Shown one piece after another: positions 53,603 through 61,660 of a stretch of DNA of 64,000 nucleotides; the first letter of the stretch is position 1; each line of letters starts with the position of its first letter. Source of the stretch: a virus; IMG/VR virus record IMGVR_UViG_3300015261_000002, positions 160,748 through 224,747 of that record, one strand, 5' to 3'. The translations under genes and the position numbers were made by a program. A model generated the notes under the pieces. It was given only the letters and a program-made list of their open reading frames with translations. It made no database searches and was not told the origin of the DNA.

Positions 53603-53955
53603 TATTCCTTCCACTCTTTGCCGACAAGGAAATGCCAGGCGGCGCTGTCTTCATCCAGCTCTATGGATCGCACAAACTCATGGCCTCCGTGAAATGGACG
53701 TTCGATGCTGTACAATCTTGAGTCCGGATCGTGTAACAGTCTGTGTTGAACGCCATTAACGTCGTCGACGTAGATAGGGACATGGGTTCCTTTATTGAAA
53801 GGAGTAACACCCTTTAACGTACATTCGAGATACAGCACTTGCTTCTTGCGGTTTTCTGGATCGGTGTCCGGTACTGGTTCGCCCAGGCCATTTGGAACAC
53901 ACCCCGGCAGGTCCACGTAAAAACCATGCGGACCTGCTTTAATCGTAATAGACAT
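53602..53955 (-). CDS. Unknown small protein (117 aa)
   Basis: A beta-rich protein beginning MSITIKAGPHGFYVDLPG. The start at 53955 has GAGGTG upstream. It lies eight bases after the polymerase C-half stop, so it is probably translated with the polymerase. No family recognised; a small accessory replication factor is a possibility by position. Confidence 0.42.
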   Translation of the reverse strand: MSITIKAGPHGFYVDLPGCVPNGLGEPVPDTDPENRKKQVLYLECTLKGVTPFNKGTHVPIYVDDVNGVQHRLLHDPDSRLYSIERPFHGGHEFVRSIELDEDSAAWHFLVGKEWKE

Positions 53956-53962
53956 GTTCACC

Positions 53963-56047
53963 TCAATGCTCGTCAGATACGAGACGGGTTACTTTTGCGT
54001 TCATGATGTACAAGCCCAACGATTCAAGGATCGCATAAATGGACTTGAAGTTCTGGGAGATCAACAGACGCATATCCACAATTGGAAGGATCTCTTTCGG
54101 GATACCACCAATCGATTCAATCATGTCTGCTGGGATGTACACCGCCGACATACCACCGCGGGCTTCGATATACGCATTCATGCGTTTAGCGACGTCAGTG
54201 TCCCCGTAAGCTTCCATGTAGCGTTTCATCTTTGACTTGTTGTCAGTCGTAACGTTCACCTTGTACGCACGGTATGGCAGCTCCGGGGCTTCACCGTAGG
54301 TATCGGCAAACACCTGCTTCCACATCTCGTGGTAGAAGTAGATCGACGACTCAGCATTGCTGTAGGCCGACTCTTCTTTGATGCCGTTCTTAACCAACCA
54401 GCTCCAGCCACCTTGCTCCAGCTCTTCAAAGAGTGCACGTTCCAGATCCCCAACCCCTTTAAGCAGAGATGGTGCATCTAGCTGCTGTTTGTTGTAGATG
54501 GCATTGAGTACGTCTCGCATGAGCTTGTTCGTAAAGTCACGAACCTTCTGTGCGATCTTGATACCCCTGAGGTGGACGCCCTTAAGCTCCAACTTAGGAT
54601 CGTCGTACATAATGCCTTCGAGCATCAACTGCAACGCGTAATAGTGTTTCGACATGGACGTGGTCACGTACGAACTGAAGAGGTATTCGTTCTTCATGTT
54701 CAGACGGTAGCGGAACTTCCGCGCTACGTTCATGTTTGTACTCAAGCGTGCGTGCTGGTCAACTGCCACACAACGAATGAAGTACGTCAATACACCGTTA
54801 AACGCCAGCGCGTCTTTCTGATCCGTGATGAAGTCGTCAATGACGGCGTCGATCGAATAGATCATGGAGTCCGTGTCAGAGGTTACTACGTTTTCACGCA
54901 CCAACTCTTTAACGTTGAAGATACCGGTCGGTGGAATGTCCGCCTTGAGGAATGCTTCGATGAAGTCACGCCATTTAACTTCCAGGCTGACGTGGTAGGC
55001 GTTGAGATACGCCGACTGTTCTGCACTGGCCCCTTTACCCAGCTTCGTGGTGCAGAGTGTCTTGTAGTCGTCGTTAGCCGCCTTGATGGTGGTAACGTTT
55101 TCAAACGACGCAGGCATCTCAGGAACAACACACCATTCATCGAAGAACCGTCTAACCAACTCTTTGTTGGTGGTGTACAGACCACGAAGGTCCATCGTGC
55201 AGAGGATGATGGTCAGCTCTAGCGGCGACAGGTTTTCCATAAACGTACGGATAGCTGCAATGCCGGTAGGGTTGTTCCAGTAATACGACGAGCAACGCTT
55301 AACCATGTCCATGACTTGATCAATGGTCGCATAGTTCATCTGGTACTTGTCGATGACCGCTTGAATCTTGTCGCGCTTAGCAAACGCCAGGGTACTGATA
55401 AACAGTTCCATGGAGCTGTTGAAACTGAGGAGCAACCGGTTACCTGTAATCAACCGCTCGTTCAACAGGTTAGCGGTGGAGGTCAGGCTACGGCAGATCG
55501 AAGTCAGCGTGGTGTGACCCGACTTGTTCGTCAGCGGAGTACCCGACGACGAGAACGCACCCGATTGGGCGTTGTTAAAGATCTTCAGTGCTTTCTGGAT
55601 TTCGTCGAAGGCTTGGGTGGCTTCTTTATCGCCAATCGAGATGGCTTCCTTCATCTTGCCTTTATAGAGGCGACGGAATTCAATAAAGGTTTCAGTACCA
55701 ATCGAATTAATCGACTGTTCCTGGTTCGTGTGGGTATACGCCACAAACGAAGGGGACAAGTGCCAGTTGTTATCCTGGACTGTCTTGAAGAACTCCAGCG
55801 CTGGCATGATGTCTGGGACACGGTCGCCGTACTTGTTCTTCTTGAATACTTTGAACTTGGCTTCCTTATAGCCGTTCTGGTTTGGTACAAAGACTTTCTC
55901 AACCAACTCAAGGACTGTGTTGTAATCCCACTTGTAAATCGCCGTTAGATAAGCGGCAGCCATGTAGTGGTAGTTCTTGAGAAGGTCGCGGTTTGGTTTG
56001 TAATCCTCTTCTAAGAAGGGAGAGAGGTGTTGGGCCGCAGCAGTCAT
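53963..56047 (-). CDS. B-family DNA polymerase, palm/thumb half with motifs B and C (694 aa)
   Basis: Motif B is KALKIFNNAQSGAFSSSG (152-169), equivalent to K-x6-N-x3-G. Motif C is TSDTDSMIYS (389-398, D391 and D393), and the KxY-like motif SKHYYA is at 466-471. No exonuclease motif is present; exo and motif A are in the gene at 20821-22680, over 30 kb away on the other strand. A functional polymerase therefore needs both proteins to associate: D507 of the first half with D391/D393 of this one coordinate the catalytic metals (inference from family chemistry). The operon continues with two small genes that may be accessory. Confidence 0.82.
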   Translation of the reverse strand: MTAAAQHLSPFLEEDYKPNRDLLKNYHYMAAAYLTAIYKWDYNTVLELVEKVFVPNQNGYKEAKFKVFKKNKYGDRVPDIMPALEFFKTVQDNNWHLSPSFVAYTHTNQEQSINSIGTETFIEFRRLYKGKMKEAISIGDKEATQAFDEIQKALKIFNNAQSGAFSSSGTPLTNKSGHTTLTSICRSLTSTANLLNERLITGNRLLLSFNSSMELFISTLAFAKRDKIQAVIDKYQMNYATIDQVMDMVKRCSSYYWNNPTGIAAIRTFMENLSPLELTIILCTMDLRGLYTTNKELVRRFFDEWCVVPEMPASFENVTTIKAANDDYKTLCTTKLGKGASAEQSAYLNAYHVSLEVKWRDFIEAFLKADIPPTGIFNVKELVRENVVTSDTDSMIYSIDAVIDDFITDQKDALAFNGVLTYFIRCVAVDQHARLSTNMNVARKFRYRLNMKNEYLFSSYVTTSMSKHYYALQLMLEGIMYDDPKLELKGVHLRGIKIAQKVRDFTNKLMRDVLNAIYNKQQLDAPSLLKGVGDLERALFEELEQGGWSWLVKNGIKEESAYSNAESSIYFYHEMWKQVFADTYGEAPELPYRAYKVNVTTDNKSKMKRYMEAYGDTDVAKRMNAYIEARGGMSAVYIPADMIESIGGIPKEILPIVDMRLLISQNFKSIYAILESLGLYIMNAKVTRLVSDEH

Positions 56048-56114
56048 CAGGATAATACTCTCTGAATAAGCACAATAAGTGAAAAAGAAAAATCAGATTG
56101 CAAAAAAGAAAAGG

Positions 56115-56151
56115 GTCACTACACTCCCCTATTGATGAGGAATGTAGTGAC
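56115..56151 (-). terminator. Terminator hairpin after 137-aa gene
   Basis: GTCACTACA (56115-56123) pairs with TGTAGTGAC (56143-56151), with a partly paired interior, followed on minus by a T-rich stretch. Confidence 0.75.
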
Positions 56152-56160
56152 AGTTTACCC

Positions 56161-56574
56161 TTACTTGTCGAACACCGTGAGCGTGTAGGCTGCGCCGAGA
56201 CTCTGCATGAAGGTAGCCAGAGGAGCCCGGAAGTCTTCACGCCAGTTGGTGCAGACGATGTTCGCATTACGGCCGTCGATGAGCTGGAAGGTTGAGTCGT
56301 TGATCCAGGGAATCCCGACAATCTCCAGCTTATCATTCCGACCGATAAGCGCCAGGTAACCGTAGGTGCTTGGGTCGTCAACGTTTTGAACCTTGTCCTT
56401 GAAATACGGGAACAGGTTTTTGTGCTTGATAGCCAGCTGAGGGTCGATCAGCCGAGCTGTCGAATACTGCATCAGACCGTCGACCTTTACGTCTACACGG
56501 TCACCCCCGTTGATGCCGTTTTTGACCAGCTGAAATGAAACGATGTCACCACGTGAAGGATTCGGGGTTGCCAT
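56161..56574 (-). CDS. Unknown small protein (137 aa)
   Basis: The start at 56574 (MATPNPSRGD) has AAGGAG upstream. It is beta-rich, resembling a small OB or SH3-like barrel in pattern, but no family was recognised. The start overlaps the preceding gene by 29 bases. Followed by a terminator. Confidence 0.42.
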   Translation of the reverse strand: MATPNPSRGDIVSFQLVKNGINGGDRVDVKVDGLMQYSTARLIDPQLAIKHKNLFPYFKDKVQNVDDPSTYGYLALIGRNDKLEIVGIPWINDSTFQLIDGRNANIVCTNWREDFRAPLATFMQSLGAAYTLTVFDK

Positions 56575-56905
56575 ACGGGAGGTCTCCTTGAGATTCAAGT
56601 TCGATAATAACGAGCGGAAGCTTCAAAGGATGGCCGTTCCGAATAACTACCGTACCAGGCGTGCTGGTCACGTGCATGTTTTTAACCGATCCATGGATGT
56701 GGTGTTTGAACAAGATGTCTGTCAGCACTGTGTCCTCGCAACACTCACCGTCTTCCATGATGGCTTCCACATGATCAATCAATACATTCTTCGACATCTG
56801 AAAATCAAATGGTGCCGCTGGCCAGTCTATGCAGTCCATCGCATAAGACGCTAACAAATGGTCGGCCAGTTCTTCGTAATCAATCGGTAGTATGCGTTTC
56901 CACAT
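56546..56905 (-). CDS. Unknown small protein (119 aa)
   Basis: An acidic alpha/beta protein with two adjacent Cys (ECCED) and His clusters (KHHIHG). It overlaps the next gene by 29 bases. No family recognised. Confidence 0.4.
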   Translation of the reverse strand: MWKRILPIDYEELADHLLASYAMDCIDWPAAPFDFQMSKNVLIDHVEAIMEDGECCEDTVLTDILFKHHIHGSVKNMHVTSTPGTVVIRNGHPLKLPLVIIELESQGDLPYGNPESFTW

Positions 56906-56915
56906 GATGTTCTCT

Positions 56916-57227
56916 TTATGCTGAGGACGGTACCTGGTACGTGAAGGTGAACGTCGCCGTACTGTTACCTGTCGTTAAGTTGGTGCACTGGACAGACCCG
57001 TAGATGTTTTTCAGGTCTTGCAGTTGACGGAAGAACTCAAAGAATGCCGTGGTCAGTTGCTTTTGGCATTCATCGATTGGGTGGGTGAACGCCTCACAGG
57101 TTTCGAACATGTCGAGCCCGTGTGGAATTTGCATTGAGTCCATAAGGTTGCGATGCACGCCGATGAACTGGGGCACATCAGTGTTCGGGGGGATCATTAC
57201 GGTGTGTGTAATGGTTTTGGTACTCAT
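56916..57227 (-). CDS. Unknown small protein (103 aa)
   Basis: The ATG at 57227 is preferred to the upstream TTG at 57233. The protein is mixed alpha/beta with three Cys. It overlaps the preceding gene by 50 bases. Function unknown. Confidence 0.4.
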   Translation of the reverse strand: MSTKTITHTVMIPPNTDVPQFIGVHRNLMDSMQIPHGLDMFETCEAFTHPIDECQKQLTTAFFEFFRQLQDLKNIYGSVQCTNLTTGNSTATFTFTYQVPSSA

Positions 57228-57546
57228 CGTCAACTTCCAGTAAAATGATGTGAGGGTGGACTGCGTAACGTTGCAGGTAACCGGTTGCAGCCACCCGCCG
57301 GAATTGCATGCCTACGTCAACAAGTATCTCTAAAGCGTCCAGGATAAGGATCTGGGCATGCAGCGGGTCCAGATCCATTTCGGTGCGAATGAACTCAGCC
57401 ACCACTCCTGGAATATACGGTTCTTCGTTAAACCTGCACACGCCCATCAGCAGTGCGATCAGGTTACAGGTCTCATTGGGATGAAACCCACGGCTACCAA
57501 AGGCCGTCGGAATGCAGCCCAGGGCCAAGCCATACGTCTTGCTCAT
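57178..57546 (-). CDS. Unknown small protein (122 aa)
   Basis: The start at 57546 (MSKTYGLALG) has AGGAG eight bases upstream. It is helical with a hydrophobic segment (about 54-80). It overlaps the preceding gene by 53 bases and the next by 50. Function unknown. Confidence 0.4.
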   Translation of the reverse strand: MSKTYGLALGCIPTAFGSRGFHPNETCNLIALLMGVCRFNEEPYIPGVVAEFIRTEMDLDPLHAQILILDALEILVDVGMQFRRVAATGYLQRYAVHPHIILLEVDDEYQNHYTHRNDPPEH

Positions 57547-57991
57547 CGCCGCACTCCTGCTCGTCAAAGGTATCAGTTGCTAGAGGCTCGTAATCCCTGA
57601 CGTCCATGTAAACCAACAAATCACCGTTTGCGAGGATCTGGTATACAAAAGGATGATCCGGTGACGTTTTATTGGTGATGTTGCCCATCTGGTGCGTGAT
57701 GTGGGACATGATCTTGTCGAGCTCGAGTTCCAGATCGTCCGCATACAGGTAGCGGCGTGCAGCCTTCTGATTGTAGCGACAGTCGTTAAGGTTCTTGCCC
57801 TTGAGGAACATGAGTTGCTCAATGCCCATCTCAAGCACACCCCAAGCCATCTCTTTAGAAAGATGGGGAACGTAATCATTGCTGAGGGAAGATATCTCGC
57901 TCAAAAGGTTCTCTAACAGCTGTCGGTTGTCGATCTGAAAGCTGCGGAGTTCGCCGAATACTCCGACGCTCAACAGTTTCAAGGAATTCAT
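57494..57991 (-). CDS. Unknown protein with 116-base overlap (165 aa)
   Basis: The start at 57991 has a perfect GGAGG, so the 116-base out-of-frame overlap with the gene at 57876 is real or the longest plausible. A later ATG (57850) lacks a site. The protein is acidic and helical in the middle with a DLELELDKI stretch. Function unknown. Confidence 0.42.
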   Translation of the reverse strand: MNSLKLLSVGVFGELRSFQIDNRQLLENLLSEISSLSNDYVPHLSKEMAWGVLEMGIEQLMFLKGKNLNDCRYNQKAARRYLYADDLELELDKIMSHITHQMGNITNKTSPDHPFVYQILANGDLLVYMDVRDYEPLATDTFDEQECGDEQDVWLGPGLHSDGLW

Positions 57992-58427
57992 TGATCGCCT
58001 CCGGACTTGGGTTTTCACTGATGGTGTCGCCAGTGACCTTGGAACGCACAGTGCGTGTAACCTTAGGTTTGGCATTTGCTCTCAACGTAGCATCCAAGTC
58101 CATTTCGATGTGAGCTTGGTGAAACCCGTGTGAGATCTTCTTGAAATCGACCTTCACCTTCAATCGTGGATCCCACGAACGACGGCGCATTTCCTTTTGT
58201 AGCTTTTGCTTGAGCTCAACCATCACAAGGTCAGGCGTCAGCATGTCGTAATGTTCTTCGTATACATTCCCCAGGTGATCCAAAAGCTCTTCTTCACGCC
58301 GTGGATGATTGATCATCTCTACTACGGCTTCCAGCATTCGCACAGCAATTGATTCCCGCACTCCAGGAGAATCGTCCTTATCCATTACCAAACTGTTGCC
58401 CAAGTTTAGTACATCGAATCTGATCAC
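57876..58427 (-). CDS. Unknown protein (183 aa)
   Basis: A helical, charged protein with a Glu/Arg-rich middle (EEELLDHLGN, QKEMRRRSWD) and Arg/Pro-rich C-terminus. It is near the promoter-proximal end of the small-gene run. No motif recognised. Confidence 0.4.
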   Translation of the reverse strand: MIRFDVLNLGNSLVMDKDDSPGVRESIAVRMLEAVVEMINHPRREEELLDHLGNVYEEHYDMLTPDLVMVELKQKLQKEMRRRSWDPRLKVKVDFKKISHGFHQAHIEMDLDATLRANAKPKVTRTVRSKVTGDTISENPSPEAINEFLETVERRSIRRTPQLSDRQPTAVREPFERDIFPQQ

Positions 58428-58438
58428 TGCTTGCCCCT

Positions 58439-58768
58439 TTAGTATTTCAGTGTAACCAGAACTTGTTGCCGGAGCTTACCGAAAGTCTGCATTTTAACCA
58501 CAGCGTCCCTAGGTACCCCCAACAGCTTGCTAGCCACCTGATCCCTTAACGCGTTGATATCATTTCCCCAGATCCGGTGATAGGGCCTGGGGGTCTCGAA
58601 TGAATTGAATCCCTCGTCGACGAGTATGGCATGCAGATCAATCGTGGATATAGCACGATTTAAGCAACGTTTATCTGCACCCACTGGTACGTCCAGGGTA
58701 TAGGATTTTAAATCCAGAGAGAAGCTCTTAGACACCTTCCTGACCCCTATATAAAAACCATGCCTCAT
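58439..58768 (-). CDS. Unknown small protein (109 aa)
   Basis: The ATG at 58768 (MRHGFYIGVR) is preferred; the frame extends to a TTG at 58801 that would lie in the terminator of phuZ. No good Shine-Dalgarno sequence is seen. A basic protein; function unknown. Confidence 0.35.
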   Translation of the reverse strand: MRHGFYIGVRKVSKSFSLDLKSYTLDVPVGADKRCLNRAISTIDLHAILVDEGFNSFETPRPYHRIWGNDINALRDQVASKLLGVPRDAVVKMQTFGKLRQQVLVTLKY

Positions 58769-58822
58769 AGTAATGAAGACGGCTGTGTAAAAAGATATCA
58801 AAAAACAACATAGCAGCTATAA

Positions 58823-58849
58823 GGTACCGAGGATCTCTCCCCGGTACCC
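58823..58849 (-). terminator. Terminator hairpin after phuZ
   Basis: GGTACCGAGG pairs with CCCCGGTACC with a short loop. The box TAGCAGCTATAAGG and a run of A (T on minus) lie at 58800-58824. Confidence 0.82.
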
Positions 58850-58867
58850 TACAGTAGCTAAGTGGCT

Positions 58868-59866
58868 TTACATCACGAAGCCTTTCGAATCTGCACCCTG
58901 CGAGATGTTCTTCGGCGCGACGTAGGTGGATGAAGTTTGGTTTTTACGATTCTCCATCGCCTCGATATGCGCTTCGAGTTCTTTCAGGGCTTCACCGTGG
59001 TCCAGGACCATGTGCAGCTCGGTAGCGTTGCTTGGCAGCTTGGTGCCAGCGGCGAACACACCGGTGGAACGGATCACAGTGCCGGAGAAACGGCCGACGA
59101 TTTCGTCGCTGCTCTGGAACAGGGACGATACAGCAACCGGAGTTTTGCCTTTGAACTCGGCCACGCCTTTTTCGTCGTAGAAACGAATGCGGGACATGGA
59201 CGGCGGAACACCGTAGTGCTTCGAGAAGTTCAGCAGGTTCTTCAGGTCGCTGTGGTCTTGCTCGCCGTTGGCGTTGGTCAGGAACAGGGAAGCGACGTCG
59301 AGCTTGTCGATGATCGCACGGTTCGCATCACCGCGGTTGATGTCCGGGGTGTTGTCGAATTCCATGTACGGAACGACGCGGTTCAGGGAGTCGGCGTTGG
59401 TCAGCGACGCGTACGAGCGATAGCTGTTGACGACGTTGATCTCTTCGACCTGCGAGGTCTTGTCGTTGATGAAGCACAGCACGACCAGTTGGTCTTGTTC
59501 CCAGAGCATGCGCGCCAGAACGAAGCCCAGCATGGAACCAGTACCACCGCCGGTGGAGCAGACGATGATGTTGAACGGACGCGGTTTGTGCTTGGCCAGC
59601 ACGCTCTTCAGGAACATTTCTGCCTGAGGATAGTTGGCCGCCCGGACCTTACCCGAACCCTGAGCTTTCTTTTCAGGATCGTCCGGCAGGGTCATTTGCT
59701 CGACCGGGAACAAATCGTTGGAGCTGTTGCGGTCGGAGGAGTCCATGCCGATCATGAAGGCATGCTTGTTGTTGTCGGTGTGGGTGCCGTTCTTCAGGGC
59801 CACGCCGATGTTGATACCGGTACCACCGCAGAGGAAATACGCCAGATCAGAAGTGTTTGCATTCAT
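58868..59866 (-). CDS. phuZ: Phage tubulin PhuZ (332 aa)
   Basis: The tubulin GTP-binding signature GGGTGS is at 106-111 (CSTGGGTGSMLGF) and the T1 loop CGGTGIN at 13-19. The length (332) is near that of known phage tubulins. In phiKZ-like phages, PhuZ filaments centre the phage nucleus and carry capsids (established). GTP hydrolysis needs residues from the next subunit; the relevant acidic loop is plausibly NADSLNR near 180, but that is uncertain. The gene is a single unit: an early-type promoter upstream (59931-59959), a terminator downstream, and GC-rich even codon usage. Confidence 0.85.
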   Translation of the reverse strand: MNANTSDLAYFLCGGTGINIGVALKNGTHTDNNKHAFMIGMDSSDRNSSNDLFPVEQMTLPDDPEKKAQGSGKVRAANYPQAEMFLKSVLAKHKPRPFNIIVCSTGGGTGSMLGFVLARMLWEQDQLVVLCFINDKTSQVEEINVVNSYRSYASLTNADSLNRVVPYMEFDNTPDINRGDANRAIIDKLDVASLFLTNANGEQDHSDLKNLLNFSKHYGVPPSMSRIRFYDEKGVAEFKGKTPVAVSSLFQSSDEIVGRFSGTVIRSTGVFAAGTKLPSNATELHMVLDHGEALKELEAHIEAMENRKNQTSSTYVAPKNISQGADSKGFVM

Positions 59867-59930
59867 GTGAAATGTTCTCTTTGAGTTACCAGTTGGAAGA
59901 ATTCGTTAGACCATTGACGGTCAACACACA

Positions 59931-59959
59931 GATGATGTAGGTCTGAAATCTTTTTACCC
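59931..59959 (-). promoter_or_regulatory. Putative early promoter of phuZ
   Basis: On minus: GGGTAAAAAGATTTCAGACC followed by TACATCATC. It is nearly identical to the element at 43040-43068. It lies 65 bases before the ATG at 59866. Confidence 0.7.
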
Positions 59960-60270
59960 GACTTCAGCCCATTACCTACATCCCCAAGAATTGTTCCCCA
60001 AGTGAAAAAGAACCCCTGTTGCAAATGAGTACTCGGCACACCCAAGCTAACTCGACAACAGGGGCTGTCCTCAGAAAAGACCTAACACTTGTGAGAAGTA
60101 CCCGCAAACCGAAGGACAGTAGGACCCACCTCCAATCCACGTCACCAAGAAAACCCAGCTACGAGAAAAACTGGATGACGTGTGCAAGTATAAAATATAT
60201 TTATCCGGTGAGAAAAAACAAAACGCGAAATAATCCCACCACACCCAGACCCCCCGAAGGAGAGCTGAGT
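59960..60270. other. Structured non-coding stretch upstream of phuZ
   Basis: No well supported gene. Inverted repeats CCCCTGTTG (60013-60021) with CAACAGGGG (60056-60064) and CCACCACAC with GTGTGGTGG (about 60236-60276) are present. An AT-rich TATAAAATATATTTATCC segment lies at about 60190-60207. May be a structured RNA or promoter region. Confidence 0.4.
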
Positions 60271-60447
60271 GTGGTGGAAGTATCTTTGGCAGGTGGAGCT
60301 TTTCCCAGCGATGGAATGCCAGGACAGCCGATCGTTAATGGGGGACAATCGACTGTTGCGGGTAGTGGACTCCAAACTATTCCCGCGGATACGCCAGGGC
60401 TAACTATCTTCAAAGCAGGAGCAAACTCACGAGTTCACATAGCATAG
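60271..60447 (+). CDS. Possible small protein, GTG start (58 aa)
   Basis: AAGGAG lies eight bases before the GTG at 60271. The peptide (MVEVSLAGGAFPSDGMPGQP and on) is Gly/Pro/Ala-rich and ends ANSRVHIA. A longer in-frame extension to 60019 lacks a site and is less likely. The strand is opposite to its neighbours. The call is weak; it may be non-coding. Confidence 0.3.
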   Translation: MVEVSLAGGAFPSDGMPGQPIVNGGQSTVAGSGLQTIPADTPGLTIFKAGANSRVHIA

Positions 60448-60451
60448 AAAA

Positions 60452-61039
60452 TTACGACCCCTTGGTTTCTTCGAATGGCGCATCATCGACGACTGCGCCC
60501 AACGTGACGACCTCTGCCGCAGGACGCTTGGACGGTGTCTCAGGAACTGGTGGAACTTCGAATACCTGGAGATTACCCCCGCACTCGATGCACAGGTTGA
60601 TCGCCGCCTTGACACCTGCCCGGGCTGACTTGCCAATCGACATCACCGCTACTGCGTATTGCGCGCCGTCCCCAACGGCAACGTATCCGGTAGACGGGAT
60701 GATGTTCAGGATTGTGCGCTTGTCGGCTTTGGTCGACTCCGACGGAATAACCTGGTAAGCGACCCCATTTTCGCCAACCACGAGTGCGTCGAAGGTAGAG
60801 TCCAGAACCGTGGCGTCGGTGGAGTGGTCCATGCCGTCCCGCAGCATCTTCCGGAACTGCGGATAAACCACGGGAGTTGCAATCACTGCAAACGCTACCG
60901 CTTTGACACCACAGATCTCCCAGTACTCCCCTTCGTCTGGTGTGTAGATCTTGCGGAACTCGGTTGGGCTGATTTGACCGTCGGTATGGATCGCCGAATC
61001 GGTGACCAGAAGTTTACCGTCGAATGCTGCTACGGACAT
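60452..61039 (-). CDS. HslV-like Ntn-hydrolase paralogue, Ser at residue 2 (195 aa)
   Basis: The N-terminus MSVAAFDGKLLVTDS resembles the start of proteasome-beta/HslV subunits, where Thr1 is the nucleophile after Met removal; here residue 2 is Ser. Downstream, VAVGDGAQYAVAVMSIG (about 138-154) matches the HslV AIGSGGPYAQAA-type turn. It pairs with the 180-residue paralogue at 61055, with 15 bases between them. The C-terminal tail is Pro/Glu-rich. Proteasome-like peptidases would form rings; whether this one is active with Ser is unknown. A role in degrading host or phage proteins early in infection is inference. Confidence 0.55.
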   Translation of the reverse strand: MSVAAFDGKLLVTDSAIHTDGQISPTEFRKIYTPDEGEYWEICGVKAVAFAVIATPVVYPQFRKMLRDGMDHSTDATVLDSTFDALVVGENGVAYQVIPSESTKADKRTILNIIPSTGYVAVGDGAQYAVAVMSIGKSARAGVKAAINLCIECGGNLQVFEVPPVPETPSKRPAAEVVTLGAVVDDAPFEETKGS

Positions 61040-61054
61040 GATGTGTTTTCCTGA

Positions 61055-61597
61055 TCAAGCGGGTGTAGGTTCGGCAACCACAGGTCGTACAGACTTGACG
61101 GCTGGTTTTGGTGGAACTTCGAAGATTTGCAACTCACCACCGGAGTACTTGTCGAGACGGCAAGCGGCACGTACAGCGGCTTCAGCGTTCTTGCCAATCG
61201 ACAGGACAGCCAAAGCGTAAGTCTTACCGCTACCCACTGCTGCGTGTGGACCCAGGAGCAGCAGGTCATGGTGCACTGGACGTCCCTGGCGTTTGTGGGT
61301 TTGCCAGTGATAACACTGTCCGTCTTCGGTGATGAGCAAAACACCGAAGGCTACTTCGTCCAGGTCGTCGATCTTGGTCGTGTGGGTAACCCCGCTCCGG
61401 AGTTTGTCCCTGACCGATTCGATCGCCTTACCGTCACCCGAGACCCCAAAAGCGATTACGCGGTTTCCCTGTACATCCCAATACTCACCCTCTTCGGGTT
61501 CAAAGATTTTCTTGACCCCACCTGGGATAACCATCGCACCACCGGTGGCCTGCGAATCACTTACCAACTTCTGCCCATCAAAACAAATCGTCGTCAT
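61055..61597 (-). CDS. HslV-like Ntn-hydrolase, Thr at residue 2 (180 aa)
   Basis: The N-terminus MTTICFDGQKLVSDSQATG matches HslV (MTTI..., with T2 as nucleophile after Met removal). AAVGSGKTYALAVLSIG (about 128-144) corresponds to the conserved HslV Gly-Ser-Gly turn, and GGELQIFEV is the C-terminal strand. It sits directly behind the early-type promoter at 61661-61687. It pairs with the Ser-type paralogue downstream. HslV normally works with the HslU ATPase; no such gene is in this window. Self-contained peptidase activity or assembly with a host ATPase are both possible. Confidence 0.6.
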   Translation of the reverse strand: MTTICFDGQKLVSDSQATGGAMVIPGGVKKIFEPEEGEYWDVQGNRVIAFGVSGDGKAIESVRDKLRSGVTHTTKIDDLDEVAFGVLLITEDGQCYHWQTHKRQGRPVHHDLLLLGPHAAVGSGKTYALAVLSIGKNAEAAVRAACRLDKYSGGELQIFEVPPKPAVKSVRPVVAEPTPA

Positions 61598-61660
61598 GTC
61601 TACTCCTCACGTTACTTCCAAATCGTTTTTCTAGAATATGGTCTCCTAGGTTACAAACTA

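Noticed and set aside
56051-56069. Early-promoter-like match before the polymerase C-half gene
   Set aside because: The TATTATC core lies only a few bases from the ATG at 56047, too close to give a leader with a ribosome binding site.
60019-60270. Upstream extension of the small plus frame near phuZ
   Set aside because: No Shine-Dalgarno sequence at 60019; the only supported start is the GTG at 60271. The region has strong inverted repeats more typical of non-coding RNA.
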